Shown here piece by piece: positions 32,868 to 40,961 of a stretch of DNA of 43,625 nucleotides. Under the pieces are notes generated by a model. It made no database searches, was not told where the DNA came from, and saw nothing but the letters and a program-made list of their open reading frames with translations. A program made the translations under genes and the position numbers. The DNA comes from Nitrospirota bacterium (GTDB lineage Bacteria; Nitrospirota; Nitrospiria; Nitrospirales; Nitrospiraceae): positions 1 to 43,625 of the forward strand of contig JAHRHE010000016.1 of the NCBI GenBank assembly GCA_020027965.1. Direction: 5' to 3'. Within the stretch, counting starts at the first letter, position 1. Each line of letters opens with the position of its first letter.

Positions 32868-35084
32868 ATGACCGCATCGCGCGCCACCATGCAGACCCCA
32901 TCCCCCGACGCCCCGGAATCGAGTCGCGAGCGCGATTTTCTTCGCCGATGGCCCCAGGCCCGGACCATCTATGATCTCATCCTCAACAGTCCGCCTGAAT
33001 GGTCGCTTCGCATCGGTGTGTACGGGGGGTGGGGAGAAGGTAAGACAACCGTCCTGAGCTTCATCCGGAACCTGGCCCGCCAGAATGGATTGCGCGTGGC
33101 CTGGTTCAATCCGTCCAACGCACAGGAACGGATTCAAATGTGGTTTGCCTTCTACCTGGCGATCGAAGAGGCATTCGACTACCCGAACGTCGCCAGGCCG
33201 CTCCTCAACTGGTCGGGGGAGCAATCGGTTCCCTGGATGGCGTTTACGCGCATCAACAAGAAACTGACGGATGTGGCCGAACCCGGGATGCCGGTGGTGC
33301 AACAGGAATTGCGCCGCGACATCGAGCGCCTCATCGAAACGGTCCCGGAGGAGACGAAGCTGCTCGTCATGATCGACGATCTTGACCGAGTCAGTCCTGA
33401 ACTGGTGACCGACCTGCTGATCGGGTTGATCGAAAGTTTCAATATCCCGCGATGCGCCTATGTCATGGGTCTCGACCCGACCATCGTCGCGCAATCCCTG
33501 CCCAGAGTGCACCCGGGGTGGGGCTCCACGGCCGAGTTCTTGGAGAAGGTCATTGACTTCCCGTTCTGGCTCTCGACCCCCATGCGGGAGGACTTGCTCC
33601 GCCTGGCCAACGCAGAGCTCCAGCGCGCACCCATTCAAATCGACCGCCAAGCGTTGCAAGAAGTGATCGACCTGATGCCCCATAATCCGAGGAAGCTTAA
33701 ACAGTTCTTGAGAAGGTTGTGGCGGTTGAAAGGGGCGCTCAAACGTCACGATCAGAATGAAGTCAACTGGCTCTTGCTCCTGCTCATCGACCTCATGCGA
33801 ACGGTCTCACCCGATGTCGCCGATCGTCTCTTGCGATCCGACTCGTTCAGGAGCCACCTGCTGGCGAGTCAGCTTCAGCGGCGGGCGGGATCGGGTGACT
33901 CTGAAGCGGCGGCGCGGGACAAATGGATCCCCGACGTGTACTCGGTGGTGGATCAGGTCAAGGAGGGAAAGACGGTCGATGTCGAGGGACTTATGCGGGT
34001 TATCACCGCGATGCGGGAGCGAACGTTCCTGCCATCCGAGGACCATATTCGGTACTGGTCGCTGATTTCCGACGAGCCGCCGATTTTTACCTCGAAGGAG
34101 TTCCGCGAACTGATCGAGGAATGGACCGGTGATCAGTCACAACGGAAGCTGGAGCAGTTGGTCGCCACCCACGCCCAACGCAGGGAAGTGCCGAAAACCA
34201 GGGTCTTCCGTGACCTCTTCCGCACCGCGCTGGAGTATCGTGAGGCAAGGCTCAACCGCGCCGCTGATAGTGATACGGAATCCGTCGTGCGTCAGGAGTC
34301 GAAGTCCGCTGACACGGCGCTGGCGATCATCAGCATCATCGTGTCGAAACTTCGCGCCTTCCGTGATGATCAGTCCATCCTCGACTCGTCTCATTTCAGG
34401 CTCCTCTTCGAACATTGCCAGAAGTGGGCACGCATGAGGCAGACCGACGTCTCTGTGGCGGCGCGTGAGACGGAACGTCAGGCCCTGGCCTTCGCCGCGA
34501 ATGACGGCTTATGGTTCGCCTCCGAGATTTTGGAGCACTTCCAGATTTGGCATCTTCCGAAGGGCATGGAACCGGCAGCCCAGAATCTTGAGCACTTCGT
34601 GGTCGGAGTGTTCATTCCGGTCATCCTGGCTGACTTGCGCGCACGATTTTCCAGCAAGGATGGGATCGCGTCACTGTGGGGGCGGGATCGACATCTGGTC
34701 GAGAAGTACCTGCTGTTTCGGCGCGATGCCGGCTTTTACACGGCTGAGACGATCGAACACTTGCAGATGGTAGCCGGTTCGGCCAAGGCCGATGAAGACG
34801 TGCAAACGAATTTCCTGGAATTCCTGCGGATGCTGGCCTATGGATTGAGCGAGACGCTCACTCCGGTGGGTCATGACGATCTCCTCGCGCTCGCTCGCGA
34901 TCGGGTCCTCATGCCGATAGCCTGGAAGGCTGCGACGTGGAACCGTCTTCAGCCGGGAATCCTCGACTCCCTGAAAAAGACTCGAGCGGCGCTGGCCGAG
35001 CTGCTGGGGAGCGACATGGACTTGCCCCTGCCTTCCTGGTGGGAGGCGGAACAGAAGGTGGAACCGTCCACAGAGCCGGTTTAG
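32868..35084 (+). CDS. KAP-family P-loop NTPase
   Basis: A 738-aa protein. The N-terminal NTPase domain has Walker A G53-G-W-G-E-G-K-T60 and Walker B L-L-V-M-I-D-D-L-D-R near residues 163-172, followed by a conserved D-P-T-I-V-A and an S-T-A-E-F-L-E-K-V-I-D-F-P-F block. This is the layout of KAP NTPases (STAND/AAA+ related). The remaining ~450 residues are helical without recognised domain. No membrane insertion is evident in the P-loop domain, unlike many KAP proteins. Such genes are often strain-variable and some act in phage defence or plasmid control; the role here is unknown. Start chosen at ATG 32868; TTG 32832 is possible. Confidence 0.87.
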   Translation: MTASRATMQTPSPDAPESSRERDFLRRWPQARTIYDLILNSPPEWSLRIGVYGGWGEGKTTVLSFIRNLARQNGLRVAWFNPSNAQERIQMWFAFYLAIEEAFDYPNVARPLLNWSGEQSVPWMAFTRINKKLTDVAEPGMPVVQQELRRDIERLIETVPEETKLLVMIDDLDRVSPELVTDLLIGLIESFNIPRCAYVMGLDPTIVAQSLPRVHPGWGSTAEFLEKVIDFPFWLSTPMREDLLRLANAELQRAPIQIDRQALQEVIDLMPHNPRKLKQFLRRLWRLKGALKRHDQNEVNWLLLLLIDLMRTVSPDVADRLLRSDSFRSHLLASQLQRRAGSGDSEAAARDKWIPDVYSVVDQVKEGKTVDVEGLMRVITAMRERTFLPSEDHIRYWSLISDEPPIFTSKEFRELIEEWTGDQSQRKLEQLVATHAQRREVPKTRVFRDLFRTALEYREARLNRAADSDTESVVRQESKSADTALAIISIIVSKLRAFRDDQSILDSSHFRLLFEHCQKWARMRQTDVSVAARETERQALAFAANDGLWFASEILEHFQIWHLPKGMEPAAQNLEHFVVGVFIPVILADLRARFSSKDGIASLWGRDRHLVEKYLLFRRDAGFYTAETIEHLQMVAGSAKADEDVQTNFLEFLRMLAYGLSETLTPVGHDDLLALARDRVLMPIAWKAATWNRLQPGILDSLKKTRAALAELLGSDMDLPLPSWWEAEQKVEPSTEPV

Positions 35085-35136
35085 GTCTCGCGAACCGTCA
35101 GCCTGCCCAGGAACCCTGCATCCTCTCCGAAAACCG

Positions 35137-35260
35137 TCGTTCGTATCTCGCATCTCGTCGCTCGACCCTGAGGCTCTCGAAGGGTATCTCGTGAAGAATC
35201 TGACGAGATACACTTCGCGAGCGACGATTGACGCCGGCAGGTGCGCGTTCCGCGAGCTAA
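35137..35260. repeat. Dispersed intergenic repeat, copy 2
   Basis: Shares CGTATCTCG/ACGAGATAC units and GACGCCG...GTGCGCGTTCCGCGAG with 25683-25803 in the same order. It contains the hairpin TATCTCGT/ACGAGATA (35185-35192 with 35203-35210). Lies directly after the KAP NTPase gene. Confidence 0.6.
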
Positions 35261-35291
35261 TGACCCGTTGCATTCTCAGAGCAACGGGTCA
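35261..35291 (+). terminator. Strong hairpin between KAP and HD genes
   Basis: TGACCCGTTGC pairs perfectly with GCAACGGGTCA (11 bp, nine-base loop). No T run, so it may be a repeat-derived hairpin or a transcript end. Confidence 0.5.
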
Positions 35292-35356
35292 CCCGGCACC
35301 CGGCCACCTGGCCGCTTGACACTCAGTTCGAGCTGACGATATTCTCGCCACACCCC

Positions 35357-36328
35357 ATGCTTCGAGTCCCGATGGCCGCTGACACGCACAGAGTCGGGAG
35401 ACGTCGCCCCCTTTCTATCGGGAGTCGTCCTCGGCGCCAGAGTCAAAGCGGCTCGGCCGATACGGCTCCTTTGTTGCTGCCGAGGGCGTTCGTGGCTGAG
35501 CTGATGCGTCTGTACGACTATCCGGACCCACGCCATCCCGGTCGCCTCATTCGAGGCTATGACCGGCCGCACGCCGTCAGGACCGCGCGCATGTGCGCGG
35601 CTGTCGCGACCCGACTGGGGCATCCTCCCGCGCGAGTCGTGACGTACCAGATTGCGTGCCTGCTCCACGACCTGGGACGGGCCGGGCTGGATCGTGGGCT
35701 CTTCGGGAAAATCTGGTCCTGGGCGAGGCGGCGTGGCGTTCCGACGAGGCCCAGGGAGTGGCGCGCCGTCCATCCGAGCACGCGGTACGGTCGTGAGACC
35801 GAGGCGTTTCTGTCGCGCCACGCCGATGAGCTACGGCACGCGGGTATTGTGATGGATGCGTGGGCTCGCGAGCAGGTCGAGATGCGCCTCGGCTATGCGC
35901 GCCGCCTCCGACGGCGCCTGCGTGCCGTCAGGCCCAGGTTGGCTCGCCTCGGCGTCAGGTGGGCGGCCTGGATGGAACAGGTCATGCTCTACTATTATTA
36001 TCCCGAGCAACTCAAGCGGGCGCCGGGATGGGTCCGCCAATTGGCCGAGGTGCTGGTCGCCTGCGAGCAGTTTGAAGCCTACAGCAATCGGCGCCGGGGA
36101 CGAGACTATTACCTGCGTCAACGAGAGACGCTCGCGGATGCCTTCGGCTACCTGGAACAGTTGCGGGTCGAGGAGATTCTTAGCGAACCTGTCCTGGACG
36201 CGCTGCGTGGACTGGCCGCCGAAGGCGCATTTGACCGCGTGCTGGCCGAAGCTCGCGGTGTTCCGCTGTCGTCGCAGGAGGTACGTGAGCTACGGACGAT
36301 GAGGCAAGGAGCCGCCGGATGCCGGTAA
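35357..36328 (+). CDS. HD-domain phosphohydrolase-like protein
   Basis: A 323-aa cytoplasmic protein. The HD pattern is present: H in R-P-H-A-V-R-T-A-R-M, H-D in C-L-L-H-D-L-G-R-A, then a third His in A-V-H-P-S-T-R-Y-G and a later helix with E-A-Y-S-N-R-R-R-G. The last element resembles the D-x-F-D-A-L-T/S segment of HD-GYP proteins but lacks the GYP motif and the Asp. It is likely a metal-dependent phosphohydrolase of unknown substrate, or an inactive relative. The first ~35 residues are basic and variable; ATG at 35372 is an alternative start. It overlaps the YjbQ-family gene by 10 bp. Confidence 0.75.
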   Translation: MLRVPMAADTHRVGRRRPLSIGSRPRRQSQSGSADTAPLLLPRAFVAELMRLYDYPDPRHPGRLIRGYDRPHAVRTARMCAAVATRLGHPPARVVTYQIACLLHDLGRAGLDRGLFGKIWSWARRRGVPTRPREWRAVHPSTRYGRETEAFLSRHADELRHAGIVMDAWAREQVEMRLGYARRLRRRLRAVRPRLARLGVRWAAWMEQVMLYYYYPEQLKRAPGWVRQLAEVLVACEQFEAYSNRRRGRDYYLRQRETLADAFGYLEQLRVEEILSEPVLDALRGLAAEGAFDRVLAEARGVPLSSQEVRELRTMRQGAAGCR

Positions 36329-36741
36329 AGAGCGTGCCGCTGCGGCTCAGCATGAAGGGGAATACCCAGATCGAGAACGTCACCTCTCTGGTCCAACAGG
36401 CCCTGGCCGGCACCGGACTCAAGACCGGAATCGTCACGGTGTTTATCAAGCACACCACGGCCTCGGTGATGATCATCGAAGACGAGCCCGGCCTCCGGGC
36501 CGACACCAAGACTGTCTGGGAGCGACTGGTCCCAGCCGATCCGTCCTGGCAGCACAATACCCGCAACCCGGGCGAGGATAACAGCCATAGCCATCTGCGA
36601 GGCCAGCTTCAGGGGCAGTCGGTGACCATCCCGTTCAACGGCGGGGCGCTCACGCTGGGAACGTGGCAGCAGCTGGTGGTGGTCGATTTCGACACAAAGG
36701 CGCGCAGCCGCGATCTGATCGTGCAGGTTATCGGGGAATAA
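36319..36741 (+). CDS. YjbQ-family protein (UPF0047)
   Basis: A 140-aa single-domain protein with the family blocks I-K-H-T-T-A-S-V-M-I-x-E-x-E-P-G, H-N, G-E-D-N-S-H-S-H-L-R-G and G-T-W-Q-Q-L-V-V-V-D-F-D. Conserved His and Asp/Glu residues in these blocks probably bind a metal. E. coli YjbQ has thiamine-phosphate-synthase-like activity when overproduced, but its physiological role is unclear. An AAGGAG site lies within the end of the HD gene, so translation is likely coupled to it. Confidence 0.92.
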   Translation: MPVKSVPLRLSMKGNTQIENVTSLVQQALAGTGLKTGIVTVFIKHTTASVMIIEDEPGLRADTKTVWERLVPADPSWQHNTRNPGEDNSHSHLRGQLQGQSVTIPFNGGALTLGTWQQLVVVDFDTKARSRDLIVQVIGE

Positions 36742-36777
36742 ACTTCAGCTCCGCTCCCACCCCTTACGCCTTACCCC

Positions 36778-37827
36778 TCACGCCCCACCGCCGCCACGCC
36801 TCTGGTGGGGCAGTCCCCTGAAGCCTTCGGCGACAGGGGACGCCTCACGAAGGAGGGTACTCGCCTTGGCGACCCACTCGACCAATCGGTTTTCGGCCCA
36901 GTAGCAGTCTTCGTTCGGGCGAAGGCGCTGGACGAAGCCGCAGTGGCCTCCCCGTGCTGGGGCCCAGAGACGGATGCAAGGATTGGCCTTGATGGCCGCG
37001 TGGTCGAACAGGCGATAGGGGATGAACGGATCGTCCTGCGCGGTGAGGATGAGGGTCGGCACGCCGATGGCGCCCAGCACATGCCGGGCACCCGCGCGAT
37101 CGTAATAGTCACTGGCGCTCGCGAACCCGCCGTCGGGCGCGGTGAAGCGATCGTCGAACTGACGAAGAGTTCGGATCTCCTTGAGGCAGGATACGTCGTA
37201 TTTGCCGGGGAACAACGCCGCTTTTCGCCTGATCCGAGCCTTCAACCGCTTCAAGAAGTGCCGCTGGTAGACCCAATTGGCGGGCCGCTCCAGCTCAGTG
37301 ACGCAGGCGGCGGGGTCGATGTTGGGGCAGACGGCCAGCGCGCCCCGGAGCGCCGGGAAGCCAGCCCCGGCCTCGCCCGCCATCTTCAGCACCAGGTTTC
37401 CACCCATCGAGTACCCGATCGCCCAGATGGCCGGCAGGCCATCGTCGGCCCACAGTGCGTCGATCACCGCGCGGATATCGTGACTCATGCCGCTGTGGTA
37501 CAGCGTGGGGGTCAGGTGTTCCGTTCCACCGCAGTTGCGCTGGTTCAGGCGAATTACGTTCAGTCCGGCCCGCCAGCACTTGTCGGCGAGGCCCCGCATG
37601 TAGTGGGACTCACTGCAGCCCTCCAGCCCGTGCACCAGCACGACCGTGCCCTGCCGCCTGGGAGAGGGCTGCCAGTGGCAAGATCCGATGATCCGGGAGC
37701 CAGGAGCCACCACGAACGCTCGCCGCTCAGTGGGGATCCCTCTGAGCAGTCCGGTGCGTGGCCTGAGACGAGGGAAGATGGTCATGAGGTGCGCATGAGC
37801 CAGGAGGGGGTGCGGGTGAAACTTCAT
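36778..37827 (-). CDS. YheT-family alpha/beta hydrolase
   Basis: A 349-aa hydrolase. It opens with F-x-P-H-P-L-L-A-H-A-H-L-M-T-I-F-P, typical of the YheT/ABHD1-3 group. The oxyanion/nucleophile region is V-L-V-H-G-L-E-G and I-G-Y-S-M-G-G-N (nucleophile Ser), with Asp in Q-D-D-P-F-I-P and His in R-G-G-H-C-G-F. An esterase or lipase acting on hydrophobic esters is expected. ATG at 37827 is preferred to 37845 because a GGAG site lies eight bases upstream of it. Monocistronic on the minus strand. Confidence 0.9.
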   Translation of the reverse strand: MKFHPHPLLAHAHLMTIFPRLRPRTGLLRGIPTERRAFVVAPGSRIIGSCHWQPSPRRQGTVVLVHGLEGCSESHYMRGLADKCWRAGLNVIRLNQRNCGGTEHLTPTLYHSGMSHDIRAVIDALWADDGLPAIWAIGYSMGGNLVLKMAGEAGAGFPALRGALAVCPNIDPAACVTELERPANWVYQRHFLKRLKARIRRKAALFPGKYDVSCLKEIRTLRQFDDRFTAPDGGFASASDYYDRAGARHVLGAIGVPTLILTAQDDPFIPYRLFDHAAIKANPCIRLWAPARGGHCGFVQRLRPNEDCYWAENRLVEWVAKASTLLREASPVAEGFRGLPHQRRGGGGA

Positions 37828-37845
37828 GGCGGTCGTCTCCATCAT

Positions 37846-38389
37846 GAGCCGGTCGGTCTCACTTCTCAGGCGAGCCGGCCCGCACGGTCAGGCTGTCGAG
37901 GCCTGGCTCCTCCGGGTCTGGTCCGGAATCGGGCTGCTCTCAATCCAGGGGGAATCCTGCCTGTTCCTCGAGGTCCAATCCGATCAGGCAGCCGGCTTCC
38001 CCATCATACCTACCCATACGGAGCGGCTCAATCCCGGGGATTGGACCCCTTGTCCCATCGGGCAAAGTCCCTATGGATTAGTGGACTTGCGTGAACAAAA
38101 GAAAGGATTGAAAGTTTGGAGTTACTAGTAGAAAATGGTGCTTGCCTGGCCGCCCACACGTGGGTGCGGGCGGCGCCGAGTGCCCGGCTTGCCGGGTGGA
38201 CGCCGGGCCCCTTCCCACTGCAATCGACCAGCCATGGAAGGCGAGCCGGGTCTGCGAGGCGCTCGAGGACAGGGCGCGCAGCGGGAAGGTCTCCCCGCCC
38301 GAGCGGGCGAGAGAGCCGAGGGTCCGCCTCGCGGCGAGCGCGCTCCGGCGATCCTCGACAGTCGGGATGACACCGGCCCCAGACCCAGG
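37846..38389. other. Intergenic stretch before the minor-pilin genes
   Basis: No gene supported. The first part (37846-38110) separates divergent genes; the GC-rich second part (38140-38390) is open in several frames but without ribosome binding sites or family resemblance. Frames that extend the pilV-like gene upstream into it are rejected because they would bury the prepilin leader. Confidence 0.4.
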
Positions 38390-38785
38390 ATGAGGATAAG
38401 GACCTGCAGCATAGGGACAGAGCAGGGCTTCACTCTCTTGGATCATGTGTTTGCGTTGTTGATTATGTCCGTGGCCCTGCTGGGGCTAGTCGCGCTGGCA
38501 TCGACCGTCATCGGCGCGAATGCCTCCAGCAAGACACGGACTGAAGCCCTGACCCTGGTTCAGGATAAACTCGAGGACATGCGCCGGGTCGGCTATGACT
38601 ACGCCCCGCTCACGAGTACGACGGTGACGGAAGCGTACGGGTCAATGGCGGGCGTCCCCTCGTACAAACGCGTGACGACGGTGCTGCCGAATACGCCCGC
38701 CCCCGGGCTGCAGACCATTACCGTCACCGTCTACTGGGCCGCGAACACGCGCTCACTCAGTTCAAGTGTGTTGCTGGGGCGTTAA
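38390..38785 (+). CDS. PilV-like minor pilin
   Basis: A 131-aa type IV pilin-like protein. A short basic leader ends in the prepilin site E-Q-G-F-T-L-L-D, cut after Gly. One hydrophobic helix (HVFALLIMSVALLGLVALAS) follows, then a small C-terminal domain with K-L-E-D-M-R and V-T-V-Y-W. The position-5 residue is Asp instead of the conserved Glu, which is seen in some minor pilins. Minor pilins of this type prime pilus assembly at the membrane. ATG at 38390 gives a proper leader. Its 3' end overlaps the longest frame of the next gene. Confidence 0.82.
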   Translation: MRIRTCSIGTEQGFTLLDHVFALLIMSVALLGLVALASTVIGANASSKTRTEALTLVQDKLEDMRRVGYDYAPLTSTTVTEAYGSMAGVPSYKRVTTVLPNTPAPGLQTITVTVYWAANTRSLSSSVLLGR

Positions 38786-38810
38786 CGAACAGGTCGGGAT
38801 CGGAGCACCC

Positions 38811-39389
38811 GTGACGAGCGTGCATCACGAGGATGGGAAGACGCTGGCCGAGTTGATGCTGTCCTTAACGCTCACCGGGGTCGTGATGGCCGCCACGTAT
38901 GATCTGATGATCATACAAACCCGGTTGTTCTCGGCTCAGGATCAGTCGGTGGATGCGGAGCAGACGGCGCGGACGGCGATGACGATGATCACGCGGGAGC
39001 TCCATATGGCCGGCTACAGTCCCGTGATGGGCGTGAGCGTCACCGGTATTACCTATGACCCCGCCCGCCTGCACATTCGGGCCGATCTGAACGGGAATGG
39101 CACGACGGCCGATGCCAACGAAGACATCACCTACTTCCATGATGCCCCGAACCTGCAGCTCATCCGATCCGGTAACGGCGCTCAAAGTGTGTTCAAGAAC
39201 ATCCAGGCCTTCAGCGTATCCTACCTGGATGCCGGTGGGGCCGCGACGACGGTGCCGGCCAATATCCGGACCGTCCTAGTCTCGATCACAGGGAAAACAG
39301 ACCGGCCCGATCCGACCTATACGGCCAATAATGGGTATCGGATCTTCACGCTGCAATCACGTGTCACACCGAGGAATCTCGGACTCTGA
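38811..39389 (+). CDS. PilW-like minor pilin
   Basis: A 192-aa pilin-like protein with GTG start (GGAG nine bases upstream). After an eight- or nine-residue leader it has the prepilin-like site D-G-K-T-L-A-E-L, with Lys instead of Phe at +1 but the Glu at +5 kept. The hydrophobic helix LMLSLTLTGVVMAATYDLMI follows. The body has E-Q-T-A-R-T-A-M-T-M-I-T-R-E-L-H-M-A-G-Y-S-P, the hallmark of PilW, then beta-rich blocks. It belongs to the pilV-pilW-pilX set and probably forms part of the pilus tip complex. Confidence 0.85.
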   Translation: MTSVHHEDGKTLAELMLSLTLTGVVMAATYDLMIIQTRLFSAQDQSVDAEQTARTAMTMITRELHMAGYSPVMGVSVTGITYDPARLHIRADLNGNGTTADANEDITYFHDAPNLQLIRSGNGAQSVFKNIQAFSVSYLDAGGAATTVPANIRTVLVSITGKTDRPDPTYTANNGYRIFTLQSRVTPRNLGL

Positions 39390-39478
39390 TCGTCAGGTGG
39401 AGTCGAATGCGTACCCTGGGCCCGCGTGTGGGCTTGAGTCTGGTCAATGCAGGTAGTCGGTAGTCCCGGAGTGTTCCC

Positions 39479-40774
39479 ATGTTGCTGGTGGCGTTGCTGG
39501 TCTTGGCGATTTTGACAGAGCGGGGCTCCATCGCGCTCACGGCCACGGTCAACGAAATGGCCAACAGTCAGAATCATAAGGCCGTCACGCAGGCCTTCAT
39601 GACGGCCGAAGCCGGCATCGAGGAAGCGAAGTCCCGGCTCATGGGGTCAGAATTAGGCCCCTACCCGAACTGGATCGGTGATCCGAACGCCACCCCCAAT
39701 CCACTCTGGTCGGCCTACGTCGTAACTTCCGACGCATGGACGACCGCTCAAGATCCGGACTTTAACTCGGCCCAGACGAATTATTTTCCGAGACCGGGAA
39801 TCAACACCAATGGCACGCTGGTTGTGAACAGCCTGCAGACGGCTATTCCATACTGGATCAAGATCAAACACAAGACCGAATACGATGCCGAGCAAGCCGG
39901 GCATAAGCTCGGGGCGATCCACTACCAGGACGGCGACGGGAACACGGCTGGGAACCACACCCTAGCCAACCCCGGTAGCGTCATCAATTACGGATACCCT
40001 CCAGGGAGCACCACGCCGGTTCAATTCACCATCACTGGCTCGACGACCGGCCTCCAGCCGGTGGAGCTCGTGAGGGCTTATGCCAGGAGCGGGAACAGTT
40101 GGAAGAGCGTCGAGATCGAGGTTGGGCGCTCGGCGGGGCCGCCGGTCATGGCGCCGGTCTACGTGAAAGGGAATCTCACGTTCCAGAACAACACACCGCC
40201 CAGCGGATTTGTCGACGGAGTCGACTGGTGTGGCGGTCCGGTGGACAAGCCGCCCATGTACATCAAGACCGGTGGGGTGATGATCGGGACTACGGCGTGG
40301 GTAGGGGGAACCCAGCCGACGCCCCAATCGGGACCGCTCGACATTGATCTCAAGGCCCAGATCAACAAGATGAAAGGTGGAGCGATCGTCCTCAGCCCCG
40401 ACCAGAGCAATCCCACCGGTGACATCAATGTCAGCAATGTCGACTACGGGAGTGACGCTCAACATGTGACGGTGTACAGCAATCCTCAAAGTCCGTCGAG
40501 TCTGCGCCTTGAGAATGTGAATGGGTACGGGTTGCTGCTGGTGGACGGGAATTTGATCTTAGACGACAATCTGCGCTGGAATGGAGCGGTACTCGTAAAC
40601 GGCAATCTCACGTTCCATACAGACCCGGGCGGGCTCAGAATCAGAGGAACGGTTGCAGCAGGGACGGCCACATCCGATGACACCAATCCGGAGCTGGCCT
40701 ATGATAGCTGCGCGCTGGCCAAGGCGCTGCAGCAACGGCCGCTCCAGATCCTCCGCTGGAAATATCGCTCCTGA
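39479..40774 (+). CDS. PilX-like minor pilin-associated protein, 5' end possibly damaged
   Basis: A 431-aa protein. The start is a hydrophobic helix (MLLVALLVLAILT), then Q-A-F-M-T-A-E-A-G-I-E-E-A-K-S-R-L, the N-terminal hallmark of PilX. The long C-terminal part is beta-rich (LVDGNLILDDNLRWNGAVLV, NGNLTF repeats), like the polymer-forming domains attached to PilX in several phyla. No prepilin leader precedes the helix. A short separate frame just upstream (39406-39462) reads M-R-T-L-G-P-R-V-G-L-S-L-V-N-A-G-S-R and could be the missing leader in another frame. No clear Shine-Dalgarno precedes 39479. Confidence 0.78.
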   Translation: MLLVALLVLAILTERGSIALTATVNEMANSQNHKAVTQAFMTAEAGIEEAKSRLMGSELGPYPNWIGDPNATPNPLWSAYVVTSDAWTTAQDPDFNSAQTNYFPRPGINTNGTLVVNSLQTAIPYWIKIKHKTEYDAEQAGHKLGAIHYQDGDGNTAGNHTLANPGSVINYGYPPGSTTPVQFTITGSTTGLQPVELVRAYARSGNSWKSVEIEVGRSAGPPVMAPVYVKGNLTFQNNTPPSGFVDGVDWCGGPVDKPPMYIKTGGVMIGTTAWVGGTQPTPQSGPLDIDLKAQINKMKGGAIVLSPDQSNPTGDINVSNVDYGSDAQHVTVYSNPQSPSSLRLENVNGYGLLLVDGNLILDDNLRWNGAVLVNGNLTFHTDPGGLRIRGTVAAGTATSDDTNPELAYDSCALAKALQQRPLQILRWKYRS

Positions 40775-40961
40775 GACACGCGGGAGGCGTCCTGCCACCC
40801 GCCGGCCCCTAAGCCAAACCCGTCGCAGCTCCCCAACCGACACGTGAGTCTTTCGTTGTCTCCCACAGGCGCAGGTTGTGGGTGTCCAAGACGGACGGGC
40901 TCGAGGCTGGTGGAAAAAATTGGCTCCCCGGGCAGGACTCGAACCTGCGACCAACCGGTTA

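Noticed and set aside
36805-38094. A 429-codon open frame on the plus strand
   Set aside because: It mirrors the YheT-like hydrolase, which has clear catalytic motifs on the other strand.
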